From NCBI GenBank assembly GCA_903885605.1, contig CAISJD010000020.1, forward strand, positions 1 through 64,000: a stretch of 64,000 nt of DNA, in the 5' to 3' direction. The notes below the pieces were generated by a model that did no database searches, was not told the DNA's origin, and was given only the letters and a program-made list of their open reading frames with translations. The DNA is from an uncultured Chthonomonas sp. Its GTDB lineage: Bacteria > Armatimonadota > Chthonomonadetes > Chthonomonadales > CAJBBX01. Positions 9,461 to 16,883 of this stretch are shown piece by piece (position 1 is the stretch's first letter; each line of letters opens with the position of its first letter). Position numbers and translations under genes: made by a program.

Positions 9461-10510
9461 CTAGAACCGGCCGTCCCGCGCCTCGAAGTGCGTGGGCTTG
9501 CCCAGGCATTCGCCTCCCCGCATAACCCAGTCGGCAAGCCACCGCATCATCTGCTCGGCGTCGGCCCTGGGCGCGCCGAAGAGCGCCAGGCCCTTCGCGC
9601 CGTCGCTCAGCAGCGCGGTGGGGGCCGGTTCGCCGCGAAACCGCGGAGCCTTGCCCATCATCTCGCCGAACCGCTCGGCCACCGAGCGGACACAGAGCTG
9701 CTCGGGGCCGGCGATGTTCAGGACGAAGGGGGGCGAGCCCGCGCGCGCCAGCGACTGCAGGGCCATGGCGTTGGCATCAGCCTGCCAGATCACGTTCACG
9801 GCCGCGGTCTCCAGCGAGATGGATTGCCCGCTCCAGACGCTCCAGGCGATATCGGCCAGCACACCGTACCGGATCGCCACCGCGTAGTTCAACCGGAGGA
9901 TCGCAACGGGCGCCTCCAATGAGCGGCTGAAGTGCTCAAGCATCCTCTCGCGTCCCAAGCAGCTCATAGCATACTCGCCGACGGGCGCCGGCAGGTCGGA
10001 CTCGACCGCCCCGCGGTGCCCGACGGGAAGGAACGGATAGACGTTCCCGGTGCTGAACGCCGCGATCCTGGAGCCGCGGAACCTGGTGCCGACGCGAGCC
10101 GGCAGATGGCAGTTCATGGCCCACGTGAGGGCCTCCTGGCCCGTGGAACCGAATTTCATGCCGGCCATGTATACGATGAGCGGGCAATCGGGTAGCGCTT
10201 CCAGGGCTGCATCGTCCAGCAGGTCGCAGGCGATGGTCTCGACGCCCCACTCCCGCAGCTGCCGATCCAGCCCGCCGGATGAGAAGCGCGATACGCCGAT
10301 GACGCGGCGCGAGCTGCCGGCAGCATCCATCGCGCGACGCGCCATGCGCGCCAGGCTGGGCCCCATCTTGCCGCCCACGCCCAGCACCATGAGGTCGCCG
10401 TCCAGGCCGCGGAGAGCCTCAACGACACCATCTGTCGGCTCGCTGAGGAGTTCGTCCAGATGGTTCGTATCACGGATCGTGTCGGGCAGCGGGCCCTGGG
10501 AAGGTCTCAT
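9461..10510 (-). CDS. NAD-dependent epimerase/dehydratase (extended SDR-like)
   Basis: 349 residues from the ATG at 10510, which is 10 bp after the M55 peptidase gene. The glycine-rich segment VLGVGGKMGPSLA (about 42-54) is the nucleotide-binding turn of an SDR fold, and the FSTGNVYPF segment matches the region before the active site. The active-site tyrosine appears in GEYAMSCLGRERM. The residue four positions later, where classic SDRs have lysine, is cysteine, so the usual Y-x-x-x-K is incomplete. That may mean altered chemistry or a binding role. The product is cytoplasmic and probably acts on a sugar or sugar-like substrate. Confidence 0.75.
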   Translation of the reverse strand: MRPSQGPLPDTIRDTNHLDELLSEPTDGVVEALRGLDGDLMVLGVGGKMGPSLARMARRAMDAAGSSRRVIGVSRFSSGGLDRQLREWGVETIACDLLDDAALEALPDCPLIVYMAGMKFGSTGQEALTWAMNCHLPARVGTRFRGSRIAAFSTGNVYPFLPVGHRGAVESDLPAPVGEYAMSCLGRERMLEHFSRSLEAPVAILRLNYAVAIRYGVLADIAWSVWSGQSISLETAAVNVIWQADANAMALQSLARAGSPPFVLNIAGPEQLCVRSVAERFGEMMGKAPRFRGEPAPTALLSDGAKGLALFGAPRADAEQMMRWLADWVMRGGECLGKPTHFEARDGRF

Positions 10511-10520
10511 CTCGGGTCCC

Positions 10521-11342
10521 TTACGCCTGTCGCCACCCGGCATGCGGCCACTCGTAGATGTCCCTCGGGTCCTCGATGGTCCACTCCACAACCCGAGCGT
10601 GCGGCCGCCGAACGCCGCGATGGTCCGCCAGGGCGTCGGCGCGGCCGCTCCATGCGAACTCCACCGATACTTCGATGGGGCTCGACGGCCGCCAGGCGGC
10701 GTCCCGCTCCACCGAGCCAAGGGCGGCCGCCATGTCGCGGCGGATGCTCGCACGAACCCGGTCCGTGGGATAGAGGTCGCAGGTGGCCCAGCCGGTGCCG
10801 CGCTTGGTGGGTGTGGAGCCTGCCCCAGGGAAGAGCCTGGCAGCTTCCGCGCAGAGGGCCTCATCACCGGATACGTAGGCCAGCGGGACCCCGTAGGCTC
10901 CCGCATAGAGCGCCATCTGGCTCATCTCGCCGGCCTCCTGGCCGTTGATCAGGTACCGGCAGATATCTTTCGGCGACTGAGTATGGTCGAGGAAGCCGTG
11001 GACCGTGCCGGCCATGGCATGCTGCCCCAGCAGGGCGAAGGCGTGGACCTCCTCGTCCAGCCCTTCCCAGCGGAGCGGGTCGCGGCGGGCGATCCAGGTC
11101 TTCCGGGCACGGGGGTCCAGGGCGGCAGTGAAGCCCCGGTTACCGTTCCGTCCGTGCCCGTCCAGGATGCGGACCTCGGACGCACCTGCGTCGAAGGCGC
11201 CGGCTATCGCCGCATTGGCGTCGGCGGTGAGCTGGTCCAGGCCGTACCGGTAGACAGGCGAGCCGTCATCCGGGTCGTAGCACTGGTCCCAGTGATCGAC
11301 ACCTGCCAGGCCTTCCATGTCAGTGCAGATCCATACGATCAT
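10521..11342 (-). CDS. M55-family D-aminopeptidase-like protein (DppA fold)
   Basis: 273 residues from the ATG at 11342. It follows the Bacillus DppA pattern closely: D8 and E10 in TDMEGLAGV, H63 in LDGHGRNG, H108 in QHAMAGT, H120 in FLDHTQ, and E139 in INGQEAGE. DppA is a decameric zinc D-amino-acid peptidase of the cytoplasm, and these residues correspond to its zinc ligands and catalytic histidine. It is the promoter-proximal gene of the leftward arm, divergent from the LacI-type regulator with 204 bp between. This suggests that the cluster handles a compound with D-amino acids or an amide bond, but family members of unknown substrate also exist. Confidence 0.85.
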   Translation of the reverse strand: MIVWICTDMEGLAGVDHWDQCYDPDDGSPVYRYGLDQLTADANAAIAGAFDAGASEVRILDGHGRNGNRGFTAALDPRARKTWIARRDPLRWEGLDEEVHAFALLGQHAMAGTVHGFLDHTQSPKDICRYLINGQEAGEMSQMALYAGAYGVPLAYVSGDEALCAEAARLFPGAGSTPTKRGTGWATCDLYPTDRVRASIRRDMAAALGSVERDAAWRPSSPIEVSVEFAWSGRADALADHRGVRRPHARVVEWTIEDPRDIYEWPHAGWRQA

Positions 11343-11410
11343 GGCGGGAGGGCGCCTCCTGGTCGTTCCGGCGCCGCCGATCCATCTCTGCCGGCGGACC
11401 GGGGTCGCTA

Positions 11411-11440
11411 TTGACAAGCCGTGCGGCCTGATGTACTATA
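11411..11440. promoter_or_regulatory. Promoter of the LacI-type gene with overlapping antisense -10 element
   Basis: On the + strand TTGACA (11411-11416) is followed after exactly 17 bp by TACTAT (11434-11439), a near-consensus sigma-70 promoter pointing at the regulator gene. The same bases read on the - strand give TATAGT (11435-11440), a possible -10 for the leftward eight-gene arm, though no good -35 is visible for it. Just downstream lies CCGTATACCG (11451-11460) with a perfect GTATAC core, a possible operator half. The layout would let the regulator control both directions at once; that control is inference. Confidence 0.6.
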
Positions 11441-11546
11441 GCATAGGCAACCGTATACCGTACTCCTTTGCCTAGTGCCTGTGCGGTGATGGCCGCCGCC
11501 GGCGTATACCCCGAGACAGGGGCGCCGGCCGGCCGGAGGGTCCCGG

Positions 11547-12554
11547 ATGGCAGCTAAGCTCGCCGACGTGGCGAAGCATGCCGGTGTATCGACCGCGACA
11601 GCATCACGCGTCCTCAACAACAGGATGGTGATGCCCATATCGGTCGCCACAATGGATCGCATAAAGCGGGCCGCCCGTGATCTGGACTACCGCCCCAATC
11701 CCATGGCTCGCGCCCTCCTCACCGGTCGGACCCACGCACTGGGCCTCTTCAGCCGCGAGATGGGCGACCCTCATTTTGTGCAGCTCCTTGAAGCGGCGGA
11801 GGCCGAGGCCCTGCAGCTCGGCTACCACCTTGTCGTGTCAAGCTCGCAGGAGGCAGTGGGCGGACCGGGCCGTGTGGACGGCTTGCTCGTCTTCGGCGCC
11901 CCCGAGCAGCAGGTCCGGGCCAGGCGACCTGACGGGTTCCCGGTCATCACGGTGAACAGCACCCTGGACCCGGAACGGGACACCATCGGTTGGAGCGACG
12001 CCGAGGGCATGTATTCAGCAGTGCGCCATCTGGCGGAGCTGGGGCACCGGCGGATCGCCGGGCTCTTCTGCTACGGTGAGGAACCGCATGCTGATACGCC
12101 GAAGCTGGTGGGCTTCCGTCGAGCCGTCGAGCAGTATGGGGTTGAGTGGCGGCCCTACTGGCGCGGCCGCGATCCCTTCGAGGTGCAGCAGACCAATCAG
12201 TTCGACAACGGCTACCTGGCGGCGCAGGACCTCCTGTCGGATTGGCGCGGCTTTACGGGCATCGTGGCCCGAAACGACTACATCGCACTGGGAGCGCTAC
12301 GGGCTCTGCGGGAGGCGGGCAAGTCGGTGCCGGGCGAGGTCTCTGTGGTCGGTTATAACGACTCCATACTGGCTACCTGCGCGGACCCGCCGCTCACCTC
12401 GATCCGCACGCCTATCGCAGTGGCCGGCGCCATGGCGGTCCAGTTGCTGGTTCAGGCACTCAGCGGGGGCTCAGTCGAACATGGCTGTACCATGCTTCCC
12501 GTCTCGTTGACGGTTCGCGGTTCCACCGCGCGACCGGGCTCGAGCGAAGGTTAG
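11547..12554 (+). CDS. LacI/GalR-family transcriptional regulator
   Basis: 335 residues, the standard size. Residues 3-55 form the LacI helix-turn-helix and hinge: LADVAKHAGVSTATASRVL is the DNA-reading helix pair and YRPNPMARALLTGRT the hinge. The remainder is a periplasmic-binding-protein-like sensor domain, with the typical VVGYNDS and PPLTSIRTP blocks near the end. Such proteins normally repress catabolic operons until a sugar or sugar-like effector binds. Its place between the leftward arm and the rightward arm makes it the obvious local regulator. The effector is unknown. Confidence 0.93.
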   Translation: MAAKLADVAKHAGVSTATASRVLNNRMVMPISVATMDRIKRAARDLDYRPNPMARALLTGRTHALGLFSREMGDPHFVQLLEAAEAEALQLGYHLVVSSSQEAVGGPGRVDGLLVFGAPEQQVRARRPDGFPVITVNSTLDPERDTIGWSDAEGMYSAVRHLAELGHRRIAGLFCYGEEPHADTPKLVGFRRAVEQYGVEWRPYWRGRDPFEVQQTNQFDNGYLAAQDLLSDWRGFTGIVARNDYIALGALRALREAGKSVPGEVSVVGYNDSILATCADPPLTSIRTPIAVAGAMAVQLLVQALSGGSVEHGCTMLPVSLTVRGSTARPGSSEG

Positions 12555-12647
12555 GCGCGACAAGCAGATTGCGCGGTCAGGTCGGGCGGCTGCGTCCCAC
12601 AGGACGGCCGGCCACCTGAACAGGGCGCCAAAAGGAGAACAGCGGCA

Positions 12648-12689
12648 ATGACGCGAAAGGAGGGCGAGCTGGCAACGCGCTCAAAGTAA
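12648..12689 (+). CDS. Possible 13-residue leader ORF
   Basis: ATG at 12648 opens a 13-codon frame ending in TAA (peptide MTRKEGELATRSK), preceded by a strong AAAAGGAG (12630-12637) ten bases upstream. It lies alone in the 262-bp gap between the LacI-type gene and the pseudopilin, about 130 bp before the pilin start. It may be a translated leader, a remnant, or chance. No similarity can be claimed. Apart from this, the gap (12555-12816) shows no clear promoter or terminator. Confidence 0.25.
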   Translation: MTRKEGELATRSK

Positions 12690-12816
12690 GCCATCAGGGG
12701 TTTAGAGTTAGGGATCGCGCGCGTGCAGGCAGCCGTCGAGGCGCCGCGCGGCGCACCCAGGCACTCACCCGGGCCACGCGGCCCCGGGCATGGTCACCAA
12801 AGGAGACGTCCCCGAC

Positions 12817-13527
12817 ATGAGCAATAGACGAGGCTTCACTCTGATCGAACTCCTCGTAGTGATAGCGATCATCGCTATCCTCGCGGCGATCCTGTTCCCA
12901 GTCTTCGCTCAGGCGCGCGCGAAGGCGCGGCAGACATCCTGCCTGTCCAACGTCAAGCAGTTGGGCACTGCCATCCGGATGTACGTGCAGGACTACGACG
13001 AGATGTACCCGTTCGCGGCGAACCTTGAGTCGGGCTTTGCCGATGCCGACAAGTGGTACGGCACGCTCAAGATACAGCCCTACGTCAAGAGCGCCGCCAT
13101 CCTGTTCTGCCCCTCCATGTCCAAGTTCACGCAGTACAACAAGCTCTGCACTTACTCCTACAACATTCATCTGGGGTACTTCTACTATCCCGCGGGAGGG
13201 GCGTACAGCTTCTACCAGGGCGCTACCGACTCCCAGATCAACTTCCCGGCCCAGACGGCGACCATCAACTGCGCCAAGCCGTCCTGGTACTACTACGATT
13301 CGCTCTACCACAGCATCTACGGCGAGTACTACGCCTTCATCAACGGCACCAGTGGCATGTACGACGTCGCCAGGTTCATCCTCGCGGACCCGAGCCTGTG
13401 GGACACGATCTTCATTCACAGCGGCGGCATCAACGTTGCCTACTGTGACGGTCATGCCAAGTTCAACAACGGCAAGTACCTCATCACCTATGCCGGCTAC
13501 ATGCAGTGGGACCTTACATATAAGTAG
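12817..13527 (+). CDS. H-X9-DG type pseudopilin (DUF1559-like, type IV prepilin signal)
   Basis: 236 residues. The prepilin leader MSNRRG is followed by the hydrophobic [20 protein letters not shown] helix, so a prepilin peptidase would cut before F7. The C-terminus has the H-X9-DG motif: H of IHSGG, nine residues, then the DG of [15 protein letters not shown] (12799-12805) supports the start at 12817. Such pseudopilins are present in dozens of copies in Armatimonadota and Planctomycetes and are thought to join a type II/IV-like secretion or surface apparatus; their exact job is unknown. Many Tyr residues fill the middle (about 85-180). It stands alone between the regulator and the rightward arm. 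Confidence 0.92.
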   Translation: MSNRRGFTLIELLVVIAIIAILAAILFPVFAQARAKARQTSCLSNVKQLGTAIRMYVQDYDEMYPFAANLESGFADADKWYGTLKIQPYVKSAAILFCPSMSKFTQYNKLCTYSYNIHLGYFYYPAGGAYSFYQGATDSQINFPAQTATINCAKPSWYYYDSLYHSIYGEYYAFINGTSGMYDVARFILADPSLWDTIFIHSGGINVAYCDGHAKFNNGKYLITYAGYMQWDLTYK

Positions 13528-13828
13528 GGTACCAACCATGTAGCACGTGAGTTGCCGGCGCGGGCCTGGTGGTGCTGTGCACCCGTTGCAGCCCGGTCCG
13601 CGTCGGCGCCCAGGATATCCGGAGCCCGCGAGGGCGCCTGTGCAGCGCATGTGCGGAAGTCCGCCCGTCAGCGCGGCGCCGGCGACGCCGCGGAGCGTCG
13701 CACGCCTTCGTGACCTCGGCTCCGGCATACGATCGCCCTTTCCATCGCCCTTCGAACGTGACCAGGGCTTCTCGTCGCCGATAGGCGGTTTCACTACAAT
13801 CAGTCATGTCTCAGGATAGGAGATTTCT
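13528..13828. promoter_or_regulatory. Gap upstream of rightward arm with possible -10 box
   Basis: This 301-bp stretch separates the pseudopilin from the DegT gene. The only signal I can support is TACAAT at 13795-13800, a good -10 box whose transcript would begin about 22 bp before the DegT start. The matching -35 position is GC-rich and poor. AGGATAGGAG at 13811-13820 is the ribosome-binding site of the DegT gene. Short frames in the gap have no coding features. Confidence 0.35.
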
Positions 13829-15073
13829 ATGGCGAACGTCGAGCGAGCGAAGTACGGGGCGGCGGCCTTTGCAGGCCTGACCGGCAAGCTCCCCGGCCCC
13901 TTCCCGCGCACCATCGGTCCGAACACCGCGGGCTACCTTCAGGAGGTCCTCGAGAGCGGCCTGAGCTGCGATATGATCGGCCGCTTTGAGCGTGCGTTTG
14001 CGGAGGAGCTCGGCGTCAAGCACTGCATCGCCGCGCCCGGATGCACACCCTCGCTGGCCATGCTGGCGTCGGCTCTGGAGTTCGATCATGCAGACGAGAT
14101 CATCGTCAGCCCGATCACCGACTACGGCACCCTCCAGGGGCTCATCCGCGAGAACTACATCCCGGTGTTCGCCGACACGGCCCCCGGTAGCGTGAACATG
14201 AGCGCTGAGACCATCGCGGCCTGCATCACCGACCGGACACGGGCCATCATCTGCGTCCATAAGACCGGCATGATGAACGACATGGACCCGATCATGGAGC
14301 TCGCGGCGAAGCACAACCTGGTGGTCATCGAGGACTGTTGCCAGGCCGTCTTCTCTACCTACAAGGGCAGGCCGGCGGGCACCATCGGCCACGCGGCGGC
14401 CTTCTCCTTTGACTCCGAGAAGACCATGGGCTCCGACACCGGCGGCTGCATCGTCACCAACGACGACGACCTGGCCGAGCGGATGCGCTTCTACGGCCAG
14501 AGCCGCGGCGCCAAGATGCAGCCGCACTTCGGCCGCCTCCATGTCGTGCCGGGCTACGCCTTCCGCATGCCCTTGTGCACCGCGGCGGTGACGCTCGGGC
14601 AGCTGGAGATCGTCCACGAGAACGTGGCCCAGCGCGACAAGATGATCCGACTGCAGACCGAGCTCATGGCCCAGATCCCGGGCATCATTCCGCTGCCCAT
14701 CCCGGACTACCAGGAGGTCTACTCCTGCTGGATGGTCTGCATCAACCTGGCGCCGGGCGCGTTCACATGCGGAGCCGAGGAGTTCGGCGACCAGCTCGCC
14801 GCAGAGGGCATCCCCGGCGCCGGCATCGGCAACTACTACCTCATGCCCGAGGCCCTCACATTCCTGAACGAGAACGCGCAGGCCGGCAAGTACCCCTACT
14901 CCAAGCCGCCGGCATCACGCGACTACCGCTATGACGAGACCACGTGCCCCACGGCCCACGACACACTCCAGAGCCTGGTCAGGTGGTCTACCTTCTGTGA
15001 GAAGTACGAGCCGGAGCACTGCCGGCTGGCAGCCGAGATCGTGCGCGTGGTGGCCGATCGGAACCGGAGCTGA
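13829..15073 (+). CDS. DegT/DnrJ/EryC1/StrS-family PLP aminotransferase
   Basis: 414 residues. The PLP lysine is K198 in FSFDSEKTMGSD and the cofactor aspartate D169 in VVIEDCCQAV, both at DegT-family positions. The fold is that of sugar aminotransferases. It opens the rightward arm and is followed after 5 bp by the cysteine-hydrolase gene. It has the same length as the DegT protein at 2695-3939 and shares the PITDxG block (ADEIIVSPITDYG versus GDEVIVAPITDMG). The identity is limited, so the paralogues probably act on different intermediates or from different ends. A role in making or breaking an amino-sugar-like compound is inferred from the neighbours. Confidence 0.88.
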   Translation: MANVERAKYGAAAFAGLTGKLPGPFPRTIGPNTAGYLQEVLESGLSCDMIGRFERAFAEELGVKHCIAAPGCTPSLAMLASALEFDHADEIIVSPITDYGTLQGLIRENYIPVFADTAPGSVNMSAETIAACITDRTRAIICVHKTGMMNDMDPIMELAAKHNLVVIEDCCQAVFSTYKGRPAGTIGHAAAFSFDSEKTMGSDTGGCIVTNDDDLAERMRFYGQSRGAKMQPHFGRLHVVPGYAFRMPLCTAAVTLGQLEIVHENVAQRDKMIRLQTELMAQIPGIIPLPIPDYQEVYSCWMVCINLAPGAFTCGAEEFGDQLAAEGIPGAGIGNYYLMPEALTFLNENAQAGKYPYSKPPASRDYRYDETTCPTAHDTLQSLVRWSTFCEKYEPEHCRLAAEIVRVVADRNRS

Positions 15074-15078
15074 AGCCC

Positions 15079-15864
15079 ATGGCCTCAATGACCCTGCCCG
15101 TCACGTTCTACTGCGCGGTGCCCAGCAGTAACCCGCGCGGCCTCGTGACGGAGGATTGGGAGCTCGACCTGGCCAGAACGGCCTTCGTGGAGCTCCACGG
15201 ATGGAACGTGGGCTGCCCTGGCGGCCCGCCCGTGCCCGAGGAGTACTGGGTGGACGTGGGCTCGCCGCAGAACCACGAGCTCGCCTGGAGGGTCATCGAG
15301 GACCACGCCGCGCCTGCGCTGGAGGCTGCTCGGAAGGCCGGCATGACGGTGGCCCATGTGCAGCCGGACAGCATCGCCAGGCTATACAAGGAGCTCCAAC
15401 CGCCCATGCCCGAGGCGCCGCCGGTGGAGCCGTCGTGGGGCTGGGCGCCCGTCAGCTCCCATGCCTCCGACCGTGCGCAGCGAGTGCACGGCCAGGGGTT
15501 CATGAACTGGACAGGCTGGAAGGACCTCGACATCGCCGTTCCGCTCAAGCCGATCGACGGAGAGGTGATGCTGGTCACTACCGATCAGTTCGACGCCTGG
15601 CTCCGAAGCAAGGGGATCGATACACTGGTCTACATCGGCTTCTGCACCAACCTCTGCATCCTGGACTCGCCGGCCTCCATGAAACCCATGGCCGGCCGGG
15701 GGTACCGGTGCATCCTGCTGCGCGAGGCCACCCTGGCCGTTGAGTTCCCGGAGACGATCGAGCAGAGGGTCTGCACTCAGGTCGCCCTCCGCTACATCGA
15801 GTCCTGGGTGGGCTACACGGCCTCCACGGCGGACTTCGCGGCAGCCACGGCGAGCGTCCGATGA
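15079..15864 (+). CDS. Isochorismatase-fold cysteine hydrolase with altered triad
   Basis: 261 residues. The segment LVYIGFCTNLCILDSPAS matches the isochorismatase-like hydrolase core, with the nucleophile Cys at C193. The usual first-strand Asp (family pattern L-L-V-I-D-x-Q) is Glu here (E38 in TAFVELHGW). The usual Lys before the saF-type block is missing (EVMLVTTDQFDAWL). Family members hydrolyse amides such as nicotinamide, N-carbamoylsarcosine and ureidoacrylate. With two of three catalytic positions changed, the reaction may differ or be lost. A methionine three codons later (15088) is an alternative start. Its stop overlaps the next start by 4 bp (ATGA). Confidence 0.75.
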   Translation: MASMTLPVTFYCAVPSSNPRGLVTEDWELDLARTAFVELHGWNVGCPGGPPVPEEYWVDVGSPQNHELAWRVIEDHAAPALEAARKAGMTVAHVQPDSIARLYKELQPPMPEAPPVEPSWGWAPVSSHASDRAQRVHGQGFMNWTGWKDLDIAVPLKPIDGEVMLVTTDQFDAWLRSKGIDTLVYIGFCTNLCILDSPASMKPMAGRGYRCILLREATLAVEFPETIEQRVCTQVALRYIESWVGYTASTADFAAATASVR

Positions 15865-16883
15865 GTACGGGCGGCGGTCTCGCAAACCGACGGATGACAC
15901 CGGAGGAGATCGCCGCCGTGCTGCTCCGCTACGGCATCAGCAGTGCCGCCGAGCCGCCCCGGCACGGCGGAGGCACCGCCAACTCCAATGCCGTCGTGCA
16001 GACTGACCGCGGCCCCCTGTTCGTGAAGCGCCGCAACCCCAGGTACTCCGCGGAGGGATGCGTCGCGTTCGACCACCGCCTCATGGAGTACCTGGCTCCA
16101 CGTCGCGTGGGCACGCCGCTGGCGCTGGAGACGCTGGAAGGCGCCCGGTGGCTCCGCCTCGAGGGAGCCGTCTACGAGGTCTATCCGTGGGCGTCCGGTG
16201 AGCCCCATGATCGCCGCTCCGTGCAGCAAGTCGCGGCGGCGGGCCGGGCCCTGGCGGCGTACCACGAAGCCGTGCGCCACTTCCAGCCGCCGCCCGGCAA
16301 GGAGTGGCCTCGGTACCGGGACCCGGCCCTGATCCGCGACGGTCTGCACGAGGTCGAAGCCGAGGTGGCGGCGGCCCTGACCGCGCCCGATGCGCAGTAC
16401 CTCCGCAGGCAGGTGGTTGCCGTCAGCCTCGGCCTGACCGACGAGAGGTACCACTCCCTGCCCAAGCTGGTAGTGCACGGCGACTACCATCCCGGCAACG
16501 TGCTGTATCAAGATGACGAAGTAGCCGGCATCTTCGACCTGGACTGGGCCACGGTCCAGCCGCGCGTTCTGGACCTGGCCGACGGCCTGATGCTCTTCGC
16601 CGGGGAGCGTGACGCGGAGATCGACGACGCCGATATCGTCTCCCTTACGCAGACGTGGCGCCCTTCGCACGAGCGCGGCCGGGCGTTCCTGGAGGCCTAC
16701 CTGGAGCGCGAAGCCCTGACCGACGAGGAGATGCGCGCCCTGCCGCTCTTCGTCAGGGCGCTCTGGCTCTCGTGTCGGGTCGAGGGGATGGAGAAGGTGC
16801 CCGAGGGTGCGCGAGTGGCCTACCTGTTGGATGGGTTACTGGCTCCCCTTCGGGCGATGGACGCGGCGGAGGCACAGCCGTGA
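15861..16883 (+). CDS. APH/homoserine-kinase-II-fold small-molecule kinase
   Basis: 340 residues. The catalytic loop VVHGDYHPGNVLY (about 209-221) carries the H-G-D-x-H-x-x-N signature and is followed by the metal-binding D of GIFDLDWA. This is the phosphotransferase fold of aminoglycoside, choline, homoserine and methylthioribose kinases. An N-terminal FVKRR segment supplies the ATP-binding lysine. It overlaps the previous gene by 4 bp and the permease gene by 4 bp (GTGA), so translation is coupled. The position directly before a permease suggests phosphorylation of the imported compound; this is inference. Confidence 0.85.
   Translation: MSTGGGLANRRMTPEEIAAVLLRYGISSAAEPPRHGGGTANSNAVVQTDRGPLFVKRRNPRYSAEGCVAFDHRLMEYLAPRRVGTPLALETLEGARWLRLEGAVYEVYPWASGEPHDRRSVQQVAAAGRALAAYHEAVRHFQPPPGKEWPRYRDPALIRDGLHEVEAEVAAALTAPDAQYLRRQVVAVSLGLTDERYHSLPKLVVHGDYHPGNVLYQDDEVAGIFDLDWATVQPRVLDLADGLMLFAGERDAEIDDADIVSLTQTWRPSHERGRAFLEAYLEREALTDEEMRALPLFVRALWLSCRVEGMEKVPEGARVAYLLDGLLAPLRAMDAAEAQP

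Noticed and set aside
13547-13819. Small frame between the pseudopilin and the DegT gene
   Set aside because: No ribosome-binding site and Pro/Arg-rich random-looking composition; overlapping frames exist on both strands.
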